This document shows, piece by piece, positions 1 to 6,084 of a DNA stretch of 6,675 nt. The notes below the pieces were generated by a model. That model was not told the DNA's origin. It did not search any database and was given only the letters and a program-made list of their open reading frames with translations. Both the position numbers and the translations under genes were made by a program. How positions within the stretch are numbered: position 1 is the first letter of the stretch; every line of letters starts with the position of its first letter. The DNA is taken from assembly GCA_015486895.1 (NCBI GenBank), contig WFQT01000127.1, positions 1 through 6,675 of the forward strand, in the 5' to 3' direction. Source of the DNA: Anaerolineae bacterium. Its GTDB lineage: Bacteria; Chloroflexota; Anaerolineae; JAADDB01.

Positions 1-1
1 A

Positions 2-1036
2 GACGAAGCAGTGACAATTATGGTAGATTTGCCCACCGAGATCAGTGCCGATAGCCCTGCCTGGCAAGATCGCCGGGAGATGGCAGCGTCCTGGCGAGCA
101 GCTTTCGTAGATCTAAGCCGGGGAACCGGCTTTCGGGTCAACCCACTGCTCCGCTTCCCTGCCAGCGGTGCGCACAACGCCCCGTTGCCTTCGTGGGGTT
201 GGATGGGAGAAGAGAAAGTGGATCTCGCGGACGTGTTGGCTAATACAACTTTAGCCGTCGCCCTGACGGAGTTTTCCGCCAGCGCGCCGCTTTCCATTTT
301 CGCCCGGAAGCATGAAGACTTCCGGGCGGCCAGCATGCCTCAGGTCGCCAGGCGCATGGAACAAACGGCCCTTAGCGCCGACTATCGGGAAATAGCCGGC
401 AAGGTACACTTGTTAGAGGAACGGCTCTCGCGGGCTGAGGGTGCCCGATTGACCTTTAGCAGCGGCGATATTCTTTACTTCGACTTACGTTACCGGCGGC
501 CGGAAGCCGATGCCGGAGAACTACCTCGCCACAAAGCGGGGATGCGCATCATCAATCTGCCCAGTGGTGAAGCCTTCATCGCTCCTTATGAGGGAGAACG
601 AGCCGGGGAACCAAGCCTCACCGCCGGCACTGCACCGGTCATTCGCAGTGGTGAGTTCATGCGCTGGGAGATCGAGGAAAATCGCATCGTCGCCATCAGC
701 GGCGATGGGCCGGAAGCAGACCAGATGCGGGCATACTTTGCCTCTGACCCGGCGCGTACCAACATCGCCGAGCTCGGTCTGGGCTGCAATGACAAAGCCG
801 TGGTTTGGGGCAATGTTTTAGAAGACGAAAAAGCAGGCGTACACTGGGCCTATGGGCGCAGCGATCACATCGGTGGCATTGTAGGCGTGAATGATTTCCG
901 TTCGCCGGCCAGCGTTGTCCACGAAGATATCGTCTATGCCAAAGGCAGTCCCGTCCAGGCCGCAGAGTTATGCTTGTTTTATCGGAATGGCGGCGAAGAA
1001 ATCGTCTTGGTAAATGGCGATTACGTCGTTGAGTAA
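2..1036 (+). CDS. M29-like metallo-aminopeptidase, 5' truncated by window edge
   Basis: Probable cytoplasmic metal-dependent aminopeptidase of the thermophilic M29 (AmpS/AmpT) type, which removes N-terminal residues from peptides using a dinuclear metal centre. Numbering from the GTG at 11, the C-terminal half carries the family pattern: NLPSGE (Glu187), AELGLG (Glu254), GVHWAYG (His278) and VVHED (His304, Asp306). These fit the Glu, Glu, His, His-x-Asp ligand set in order and rough spacing. The N-terminal part (about 1-150) is an alpha/beta region with no motif I can name. The frame is open to the left edge (codons at 2, 5 and 8 before the GTG), and VTIMVDLP looks like a buried beta strand rather than a protein start. 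The true start is therefore probably outside the window, with several tens of residues missing. The GTG at 11 and ATG at 20 lack a visible Shine-Dalgarno. The Tyr usually seven residues after the ligand His is not in register (Asp285 there, with Tyr281 nearby), so this may be a divergent subfamily. Family assignment is fairly secure; substrate is unknown. Confidence 0.8.
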   Translation, partial: DEAVTIMVDLPTEISADSPAWQDRREMAASWRAAFVDLSRGTGFRVNPLLRFPASGAHNAPLPSWGWMGEEKVDLADVLANTTLAVALTEFSASAPLSIFARKHEDFRAASMPQVARRMEQTALSADYREIAGKVHLLEERLSRAEGARLTFSSGDILYFDLRYRRPEADAGELPRHKAGMRIINLPSGEAFIAPYEGERAGEPSLTAGTAPVIRSGEFMRWEIEENRIVAISGDGPEADQMRAYFASDPARTNIAELGLGCNDKAVVWGNVLEDEKAGVHWAYGRSDHIGGIVGVNDFRSPASVVHEDIVYAKGSPVQAAELCLFYRNGGEEIVLVNGDYVVE

Positions 1037-1042
1037 CCAATC

Positions 1043-1119
1043 CCCGCTTAGCGCGGGAGCCGCATTCATGGTGCGGCGAGTATAAAAAGCAAGCCAAAGG
1101 CTTGCTCTACGAGTGTAGA
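1043..1119. repeat. Cluster of four consecutive small palindromes
   Basis: Directly after the stop of the peptidase gene, four perfect inverted repeats follow each other almost without gaps. They are CCCGC/GCGGG (1043-1047 with 1053-1057), GCCGCA/TGCGGC (1059-1064 with 1072-1077), AGCAAGCC/GGCTTGCT (1088-1095 with 1099-1106, loop of 3) and TCTAC/GTAGA (1106-1110 with 1115-1119). The last is followed by CG and TTTT at 1122-1125, so as + strand RNA the last hairpin could act as a weak terminator for the upstream gene. The third hairpin has its T run on the minus strand (complement of 1084-1088), where no gene needs it. The arrangement resembles a dispersed palindromic (REP-like) unit, but only one copy is in this window, so that is inference. 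Confidence 0.45.
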
Positions 1120-1125
1120 CGTTTT

Positions 1126-1245
1126 ACTTACACCGCCGATGAGAAATTGGGGCTCTTGGCCGTTGGCCGCCGGTTAGGCTGCAGCGGACGTTATCTCTCC
1201 CCATCTACCGGCGATCTTGAGAATAGCGTCTGCATGTGCCGAGTT
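1126..1245 (+). other. Leader stretch upstream of the radical SAM gene, no gene recognised
   Basis: This completes the gap between the peptidase and radical SAM genes. Two nested complementary pairs can be drawn: CGCCG at 1134-1138 with CGGCG at 1209-1213, enclosing TGGGG at 1148-1152 with CCCCA at 1199-1203. Inside are shorter possible stems such as GGCC/GGCC around 1158-1168. This could be a structured 5' leader, but stems this short arise by chance. The same stretch lies in a frame free of stops from 1033 to the TGA at 1258, without a usable ATG or GTG near its beginning. I recognise no riboswitch class and no clear promoter. Confidence 0.25.
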
Positions 1246-1252
1246 AGGAGGT
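1246..1252 (+). promoter_or_regulatory. Strong Shine-Dalgarno for the radical SAM gene
   Basis: AGGAGGT lies 4 bases before the ATG at 1257. This near-perfect anti-16S match fixes that ATG as the start and argues against the overlapping frame that would begin at 1217. Confidence 0.8.
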
Positions 1253-1256
1253 CACT

Positions 1257-2240
1257 ATGATTGCATTTGGACCAGTACCGTCGCGCCGTTTAGGGCGCAG
1301 CTTAGGTATCAACAACATCCCGGCGAAAATCTGTACTTTTGCCTGCGTTTACTGTCAGTTGGGCAACACATTGCAAATGCAGGTAAAACGCCAGGCTTTC
1401 TACCAGCCGGAACAAATCGCAACGGAAGTCGAAGCCAAAGTACAGGAAGCTCAGCAACGGGGCGAGAAAATTGATTACTTAGCATTTGTGCCTGACGGCG
1501 AGCCGACGCTGGATTTGAACTTGAAACAGGAAATTAGTCTCTTGCGGCCGTTGGGGATTCCAATCGCCATCATTACCAACGCTTCTTTGGTAGATCTACC
1601 GGAAACGCGAGAAGCTTTGGCCGCCGCCGACTGGGTTTCCCTAAAGGTGGACGCTGTGACAGAAGCTATCTGGCATAAAGTCGATCGTCCTCACGGTTCC
1701 CTGCAGATAGAAAGCTTACACCGAGGAATGTTGCAGTTTGCCGAGATGTTTCGTGGCGAATTGGCTACAGAAACCATGTTAGTAGAAGGAATCAACGATA
1801 GCCCCCGGGAAATGACGCGTGTGGCCGCTTTCTTGAAGCAACTTTCTCCAGCCAAAGCATACATTGCCATACCGACCCGTCCACCGGCGGAAGCGTGGGT
1901 ACACCCGGCGTCGGAGGAAGCTATCGCGGCGGCGTATCACATTTTCAGTGACGCATTGGGTGAGGAACATGTGGAGTACCTCATCGGCTACGAAGGCGAC
2001 GCCTTTGCCTTCACCGGCAACGTGGAAGAAGACTTACTGAGCATCACTTCAGTACATCCCATGCGCGAACAAGCCGTTCACCTCTTCTTACAAAAAGCTG
2101 GGGCGGACTGGTCGGTGGTTGAGCGTCTCTTAGCCGACAGCAGACTGATTCGATTGGCTTACCAGACACACACGTTCTACATGCGCAAATTGCCCGGCCG
2201 AAAGGCAACCAGGGACGATAAACAGCATCACGAGGCGTAA
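1257..2240 (+). CDS. Radical SAM protein, COG0731 type
   Basis: A radical SAM Fe-S enzyme that should bind a [4Fe-4S] cluster and cleave S-adenosylmethionine. The N-terminus reads FGPVPSRRLGRSLGINNIP, the signature opening of COG0731, followed by the cluster motif CTFACVYC (Cys26, Cys30, Cys33). A DGEPTL segment at 80-85 matches the SAM-binding GGE-like motif, ITNAS at 106-110 and LKVDA at 129-133 follow as core barrel strands, and GYEGDAF is at 244-250. Residues about 272-312 look like a small helical or winged-helix-like domain. The tail after 313 is polar and probably disordered. COG0731 is often labelled as related to the tRNA wyosine-base enzyme TYW1, but that modification is archaeal and eukaryotic and the bacterial members have no settled role, so I assign no reaction. 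Length (327 residues) suits the group. The start is set by the AGGAGGT four bases upstream. Neighbours give no functional hint; the gene appears to be its own unit. Family call is very secure, function open. Confidence 0.93.
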   Translation: MIAFGPVPSRRLGRSLGINNIPAKICTFACVYCQLGNTLQMQVKRQAFYQPEQIATEVEAKVQEAQQRGEKIDYLAFVPDGEPTLDLNLKQEISLLRPLGIPIAIITNASLVDLPETREALAAADWVSLKVDAVTEAIWHKVDRPHGSLQIESLHRGMLQFAEMFRGELATETMLVEGINDSPREMTRVAAFLKQLSPAKAYIAIPTRPPAEAWVHPASEEAIAAAYHIFSDALGEEHVEYLIGYEGDAFAFTGNVEEDLLSITSVHPMREQAVHLFLQKAGADWSVVERLLADSRLIRLAYQTHTFYMRKLPGRKATRDDKQHHEA

Positions 2241-2268
2241 CTGCTGACCGGCCACCTGTTGGCAGCAG
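2241..2268 (+). terminator. Hairpin immediately after the radical SAM stop, weak terminator candidate
   Basis: CTGCTG (2241-2246) pairs with CAGCAG (2263-2268), extended after a bulged A by CC/GG (2248-2249 with 2261-2262), leaving an 11-base loop. It begins at the base after the TAA. No T run follows, so it is at best a 3'-end stabilising hairpin or a factor-assisted terminator. Confidence 0.3.
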
Positions 2269-2363
2269 ACTTCCGAGCCTGCGGCCCCAGGTTGGCCTCC
2301 CCTGACTGTCCACATGACTATTCGTGATGAAACCGAGTGAGCTTTTTGAACCATGCCGTTATT

Positions 2364-2376
2364 TGTGGTGTCCACA
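2364..2376. promoter_or_regulatory. Operator-like palindrome upstream of the 2398 promoter
   Basis: TGTGG-TGT-CCACA is a perfect 5-3-5 inverted repeat ending 21 bases before the -35 box of the promoter at 2398-2426, a position where an activator could bind. The octamer TGTCCACA in it (2369-2376) also occurs at 2307-2314, 62 bases upstream. No regulator is encoded nearby, and the short repeat could be chance. Confidence 0.25.
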
Positions 2377-2397
2377 GGGGCGTGGTGTTTAGTTCCT

Positions 2398-2426
2398 TTG
2401 GCAATTCGCTGAAAATATGCTAAACT
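2398..2426 (+). promoter_or_regulatory. Sigma-70-type promoter for the exported anchored protein
   Basis: The -35 TTGGCA (2398-2403, 5 of 6 consensus) and -10 TAAACT (2421-2426, 4 of 6) are separated by exactly 17 bases. A TG at 2418-2419 makes an extended -10. Transcription would begin near 2432-2434, giving a leader of about 32 bases that contains the AGAGGT Shine-Dalgarno at 2453-2458, seven bases before the ATG at 2466. The surrounding DNA is locally AT-rich compared with the genes. Confidence 0.65.
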
Positions 2427-2465
2427 ATTTTCGTTAGTATCAAATTAGAAATAGAGGTTAAAGGC

Positions 2466-3200
2466 ATGCGTAGATTTCGCCTGGCATTGATAATTCTGGC
2501 GGTAGGTTTTGCTGTCCTGAGCGCGCCGATAGGGCCTGTCATAGCGGCGCCACTGAAGGTTGCCCCCCAGGGAGCCATCGAGGAACCCAAAGAAGGCGCC
2601 AAAGTACGGGGGGTCGTGCGCATCTCCGGCATTGCTACGCACCCCAACTTCCTGCGCTACGAGCTATTCTACACCACTTGGCCGCCGCAGCAGGACCGTT
2701 GGGTCTTAATTGGTGATTTTCACTATACTCAGCAGCCGGGTGGTCTGTTAGGCACCTGGGACACCCGCGGTTTGCCCGACGGGGAATACGCGTTGCGCTT
2801 GCGGGTCGTCAAGCCGGATAGCAACTACTTAGAGACACCGCCGCGGAAGGTCATAGTTGCCAATAGCGAGCCGGCAGAAACCCCGACCCGTATCCCGATA
2901 ACTCCGACGCCAAAGTACACGCCGACGCCATTGCCCTCGCCAACGCCATTAGTCATCAGCACTCCCATTCCTACTCCCACGCCGCTGCCAACACCAAAAT
3001 TGGCAGTCACGGGCGGTACTGGAGGGAGCAACAGCGGTGGTAGTAGCATGGATGCCCTGAGAACAGCTTTCTCCAGAGATAATCTGGTGAAAAGCGCGGA
3101 AAAAGGCGCCAAACTGGCTCTTATTGCTTTTGCTATTTGGTTACTTTACGTTGGAGGCAAATACTTTATCCTCTGGTCCTGGCGACGTTTCCGGCCTTAA
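2466..3200 (+). CDS. Exported, C-terminally membrane-anchored protein with Pro/Thr linker
   Basis: I do not recognise a named family. The layout is clear. A signal peptide at 1-28 (basic MRRFR, hydrophobic 5-20, likely cleavage after VIAA) is followed by an exported beta-rich domain at about 34-132 with an Ig-like look: IEEPKEGAKVRGVVRISG, then strand-like segments such as YELFYTTW and LPDGEYALRLRVV. Next come a Pro/Thr-rich spacer of PTPTP type at about 139-177, a Gly/Ser run at 182-194, and a single hydrophobic helix at about 216-237. The protein ends in a basic WSWRRFRP. The positive tail should stay in the cytoplasm, holding the domain outside at the end of a stiff stalk. Such stalked beta domains are common in Chloroflexota surface proteins (general knowledge), where roles include cell-envelope interaction. 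No catalytic residues are apparent. It has its own promoter at 2398 and a hairpin downstream at 3236, so it is probably monocistronic. Gene call is secure, function unknown. Confidence 0.88.
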   Translation: MRRFRLALIILAVGFAVLSAPIGPVIAAPLKVAPQGAIEEPKEGAKVRGVVRISGIATHPNFLRYELFYTTWPPQQDRWVLIGDFHYTQQPGGLLGTWDTRGLPDGEYALRLRVVKPDSNYLETPPRKVIVANSEPAETPTRIPITPTPKYTPTPLPSPTPLVISTPIPTPTPLPTPKLAVTGGTGGSNSGGSSMDALRTAFSRDNLVKSAEKGAKLALIAFAIWLLYVGGKYFILWSWRRFRP

Positions 3201-3235
3201 CCGGTGACTGAAGGTGCTTAACTGAGATTTGCATC

Positions 3236-3261
3236 AAGGGGCTGCCGGTAGGGAGCCCCTT
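3236..3261 (+). terminator. Intrinsic-terminator-like hairpin between the anchored protein and pth
   Basis: AAGGGGCT (3236-3243) pairs perfectly with AGCCCCTT (3254-3261), an 8-bp GC-rich stem with a 10-base loop, 35 bases after the stop codon. The T tract is poor (TTCATTGT), so termination may be partial. The position between two genes supports a 3'-end role for the upstream unit. Confidence 0.55.
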
Positions 3262-3303
3262 CATTGTGGATCTGGGCCAGACAATTGCTGAGCCATCCGT
3301 GCC

Positions 3304-3307
3304 AGGA
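3304..3307 (+). promoter_or_regulatory. Shine-Dalgarno that fixes the pth start
   Basis: AGGA lies six bases before the ATG at 3314. Together with the family's usual N-terminus it selects 3314 over the longer GTG-initiated reading from 3266, which would begin in the terminator tail and add 16 residues not seen in peptidyl-tRNA hydrolases. Confidence 0.6.
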
Positions 3308-3313
3308 TATATA

Positions 3314-3910
3314 ATGGAGATAAAATTAGTTGTAGGTTTGGGGAATCCCGGGCAACGTTACGAGCAAAACCGGCACAACGTCGGCTTCCAGGTGGTAGAC
3401 CTGTTGGCGCGGCGCTGGCAGTCCATCTTTACCCCCTGGAAGGGAAAGAGCTTCGTCGCGTCCTGCGTCCGACAAGGCTTCAAAGTGATTTTACTGAAGC
3501 CGCAGGTTTTCATGAACCTGAGCGGTGAATCCGTGAGCACATTAGTGCGTTTTTACCGCCTGGAACTAAACAACCTCTTGTTGGTTTACGATGACTTAGA
3601 CTTGCCTACTGGTGTCATACGGCTGCGTCCAGGCGGAGGTGCTGGGGGACACAAAGGCGTCAAATCGGTGATTGCCGCGTTAGGCAGCCAGCAGTTCCCC
3701 CGCTTGCGGGTTGGCATTGGCCGGCCGCCGGGGAGGTTAGAGCCAGCGGCTTATGTCCTGCAAAACTTCAGCCGGGCCGAGGAAGAGATCATGGGCGTGA
3801 CGCGCGAGCTGGCCGCCGATGCCGTAGAAAGCTGGCTCAGGGAAGGGTTAGAACAAGCCATGAACAATTTCAATGCCCAGCCCGCCAGTCTACCAAACGA
3901 GGCCACATGA
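3314..3910 (+). CDS. pth: Peptidyl-tRNA hydrolase
   Basis: Cytoplasmic enzyme that cleaves the ester bond of peptidyl-tRNA dropped from ribosomes, returning free tRNA. The 198-residue product matches the usual length. Its start MEIKLVVGLGNPG is the family signature, with catalytic-site residues Asn11 and His21 (NRHNVGF), Asn68 in FMNLSG and Asp93 in YDDLDLP, all in the positions expected from the E. coli enzyme. The RLRPGGGAGGHKGVKS segment follows, where the Asn114 of E. coli is Lys (GGHK rather than GGHN), a variation I believe occurs in other bacteria too. The start at 3314 has an AGGA six bases upstream. The stop TGA overlaps the ATG of mfd (ATGA at 3907-3910), so the two are very likely co-transcribed and translationally coupled. 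I see no clear dedicated promoter; a perfect TATAAT at 3310-3315 overlaps the start codon and is too late to serve this start. Identification is essentially certain. Confidence 0.97.
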   Translation: MEIKLVVGLGNPGQRYEQNRHNVGFQVVDLLARRWQSIFTPWKGKSFVASCVRQGFKVILLKPQVFMNLSGESVSTLVRFYRLELNNLLLVYDDLDLPTGVIRLRPGGGAGGHKGVKSVIAALGSQQFPRLRVGIGRPPGRLEPAAYVLQNFSRAEEEIMGVTRELAADAVESWLREGLEQAMNNFNAQPASLPNEAT

Positions 3911-6084
3911 CCTGGAATCTTGCTGCGCTCTTAGCGCACTTGCAAGCGCATCCTGATTTTCTCGCCTTGCAGCGAGATATTTCTGCTGGGGAAACAACGG
4001 GATATATCAGTGTGTTGGATTCTGCCCGCCCCTACACCATTGCGGCGCTGGCAGATGCTCTGCAGCGTCCGCTCGTCATCCTCACGCCATATAGTGACCG
4101 GGCTCGCCACCTGGCCGACGAAATACGGCAATGGGCCATGGCACCGGAGATGGTGCACCTGTTCGCTGAACCGGATGCCGGCCCCTACGAGCGCATTTTT
4201 TGGTCCTGGGAGACCCGTCAGCAGCGTTTAAGTACCTTATTAGCGTTGAACGAGCGCCAGGCCCCGGGGCGCCCTCTGATCGTAGTTGCTTCCTTAGCCG
4301 CTTTGCGCCAGAAAACAATTCCGTCGCAAGCTATTGCCCGGCACATGCGGACTTTACGTCCCGGCCAGAGTCTAAACATAGAGAAGTTCACACGCCTATT
4401 GAGCGAGATCGGCTATGAAGCAGCCGGGCTGGTGGACCGTCCCGGCCTCTTCAGCCGGCGAGGTGGCATCCTGGACCTTTACCCACCGCACATGACCTGG
4501 CCGCTACGGGTTGACCTCTTCGGCGACGAAATTGATACACTACGCCTTTTTGATCCGGCTACCCAGCGCACGTTGCCCGACCGCGAGTTCGCCTATCCCC
4601 AGCGAGTTACCGTCGGACCGGCCAGGGAAGTTCTACCCCGTTATGCCCAGCGCGCCTGCCAACGGCTGCGGACACTGGATTTGAGCAATTGCCACGCCGC
4701 CCTGCGCCAGCAAATGGAAGAGGAAATTACCGCTCTCTGCGACGGCTTGTCCATGCGGAACGCTGAATTCTACTTACCGTATGTATACGATCGCCCGGCC
4801 TCGTTGCTCAACCATCTCCCGGCTAACAGCTTACTCTTGCTGGAAGACTTCGCTGCCTGGGGAAACGTCGCTGCGGAACTGGAGCGCCACGCCCAACAAA
4901 GTCGAGATGATTTGCTCTCAGAAGGCGAGCTGCCTGGAAACGCGGTGTCTCCCTGTTTCTCAGCAGAAACGCTCACTGCTCAACTTTCCGCCCGTCCTTC
5001 TTTGCAACTAATAGCCCCCACAGCAGAAGAATCAACGAATGGGAAATTATACTTGCAACGCACGTTCACCTTATCGCCCCATTTCGGTGGCCAAACGCGC
5101 CCATTTGTGACCGCCGTACGTGAACTGCAAAACCAAGGAGAACGGGTTGCCATTGCCAGCCGGGAAGTGCTTTTCCTTGGCGATCTCTTTGCCCGCCATG
5201 ACGTGCCTATTTCTACAGAAGAGATAGACCGGCCGTTACTCGCCGGAGAAATTCGTTTGCAACGTGTTATCCTGCCCGCCGGCTGGGCGTTACGCCTGCC
5301 CAACAAGAGAGACAAAGAGCAACACCTCTGGCTTTTCAGCGACGCAGAAATCTTCGGCTGGCGCAAACCTGCTCGTCGCCATCGGCGGGTAAAAGCCATC
5401 AGCAGCAAAGAAACTTTCTTCACTAATGTTAAGGAAGGTGACTATGTAGTTCACATTGAGCATGGTATCGGTATTTTCCAGGGGCTGGTAACGGAAAATA
5501 TCGACGGCGTGCCCCGGGAATACTTAAAAGTCAACTATGCCCAGGGAGACACCCTACTGGTGCCGGTGCAACAGGCAGATCGTTTAGCTCGCTATGTGGG
5601 GCCGGCCCAAAGCCAACCTATTCTGCACCGCTTAGGCACGTCTGACTGGGAACAGGCAAAACGCCGGGCCCGCCGAGCTATTGCCGACATCGCCCAGGAA
5701 CTATTGGCGCTCTATGCCGCCCGGGCCACTGCAACCGGTTATGCTTTTGCGCCCGACACCCCCTGGCAAATGGAACTGGAAGCTTCTTTCCCCTACGGAG
5801 ACACGGAAGACCAATTCACCGCCACCTTGGAAGTGAAGCGGGACATGGAGAAACCGCGACCCATGGATCGTCTGATTTGCGGCGATGTGGGCTATGGTAA
5901 GACGGAAATTGCCGTGCGCGCGGCTTTCAAAGCGATCATGGACGGCAAGCAGGTCGCTATTTTAGTGCCCACTACTGTACTAGCCCAACAACATTACAAC
6001 ACCTTTGTCCGTCGTTTTGCACCTTTCCCGGTGCGGGTGGAAATGTTATCCCGTTTCCTCTCCCCCGCAGCTCAACGAAAGTAA
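3907..6084 (+). CDS. mfd: Transcription-repair coupling factor Mfd, part before the frame disruption
   Basis: Mfd is a DNA translocase that binds stalled RNA polymerase, pushes it off DNA and recruits UvrA to the lesion. This frame gives 725 residues. The UvrB-like N-terminal module (about 1-330) includes SARPYTIAALADAL, GPYERIF and RRGGILDLYPP near 185-194 with FGDEIDTLRLFDP after it. A poorly conserved linker domain follows. The RNA-polymerase-interacting CarD-like domain is at about 509-565 (KEGDYVVHIEHGIGIFQGL). The translocase starts with the ELEASFPY...DQ Q-motif region (624-636), then Walker A GDVGYGKTE (659-667, Lys665) and VPTTVLAQQH (687-696). The frame then ends at a TAA (6082-6084) in the middle of the first motor domain, just after EMLSRFLSP; family members run to about 1,100 residues or more. 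The continuation is in the -1 frame from 6081. The ATG overlaps the pth stop, with GAGG four bases upstream. A product ending here would lack motifs II-VI and be unable to translocate. Identification is certain; whether the gene is broken is open. Confidence 0.95.
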   Translation: MTWNLAALLAHLQAHPDFLALQRDISAGETTGYISVLDSARPYTIAALADALQRPLVILTPYSDRARHLADEIRQWAMAPEMVHLFAEPDAGPYERIFWSWETRQQRLSTLLALNERQAPGRPLIVVASLAALRQKTIPSQAIARHMRTLRPGQSLNIEKFTRLLSEIGYEAAGLVDRPGLFSRRGGILDLYPPHMTWPLRVDLFGDEIDTLRLFDPATQRTLPDREFAYPQRVTVGPAREVLPRYAQRACQRLRTLDLSNCHAALRQQMEEEITALCDGLSMRNAEFYLPYVYDRPASLLNHLPANSLLLLEDFAAWGNVAAELERHAQQSRDDLLSEGELPGNAVSPCFSAETLTAQLSARPSLQLIAPTAEESTNGKLYLQRTFTLSPHFGGQTRPFVTAVRELQNQGERVAIASREVLFLGDLFARHDVPISTEEIDRPLLAGEIRLQRVILPAGWALRLPNKRDKEQHLWLFSDAEIFGWRKPARRHRRVKAISSKETFFTNVKEGDYVVHIEHGIGIFQGLVTENIDGVPREYLKVNYAQGDTLLVPVQQADRLARYVGPAQSQPILHRLGTSDWEQAKRRARRAIADIAQELLALYAARATATGYAFAPDTPWQMELEASFPYGDTEDQFTATLEVKRDMEKPRPMDRLICGDVGYGKTEIAVRAAFKAIMDGKQVAILVPTTVLAQQHYNTFVRRFAPFPVRVEMLSRFLSPAAQRK
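6074..6084 (+). other. mfd: Frame disruption in mfd (apparent one-base loss, TAA in frame)
   Basis: In the upstream frame the codons are CAA CGA AAG TAA. Reading one base back (GTA ACC GAA GAC from 6081) restores Mfd at once. Adding a single A to the AAA run at 6078-6080 gives Q-R-K-V-T-E-D with the spacing between SRFxSP and GKVDIVIG found in ordinary Mfd (12 residues between SP and GKVD). So one A appears to be missing. The site A-AAG before a stop is formally slippery, but I see no upstream Shine-Dalgarno-like stimulator and no obvious downstream stem. A sequencing or assembly indel, or a genuine recent mutation, is more likely than programmed frameshifting. Confidence 0.85.

Noticed and set aside
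696..1097. 133-codon minus-strand open frame across the end of the peptidase gene
   Set aside because: It is antisense to conserved peptidase motifs, rich in Arg, His and Cys, with no recognisable domain or ribosome binding site.
1081..1106. Minus-strand intrinsic terminator (AGCAAGCC hairpin followed by a T run)
   Set aside because: The form is right, but no minus-strand gene lies on the 3' side of the window for it to terminate. It is kept only as part of the palindrome cluster.
2878..3000. ACGCC/CCGACG-type short repeats as a possible tandem array or CRISPR
   Set aside because: They are irregular codon-level repeats encoding the Pro/Thr stalk, with no constant repeat-spacer pattern.
2825..3112. 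Minus-strand frame with a Gly/Val repeat
   Set aside because: The repeat is simply the complement of the Pro/Thr linker codons of the exported protein.
3266..3313. N-terminal extension of pth from a GTG at 3266
   Set aside because: It begins in the tail of the 3236-3261 hairpin, has no Shine-Dalgarno and adds 16 residues before the canonical MEIKLVVGLGNPG start, which has its own AGGA.
3285..3315. Perfect TATAAT (3310-3315) with a TTGCTG 19 bases upstream, as a pth promoter
   Set aside because: The -10 overlaps the pth ATG, so transcripts would start inside the coding region. The -35 matches only 3 of 6 bases and the spacing is long.
4980..5423. 147-codon open frame on the minus strand inside mfd
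   Set aside because: It lies wholly opposite a strongly conserved Mfd region, and its Arg/Ser-rich translation has the composition expected of an antisense shadow.
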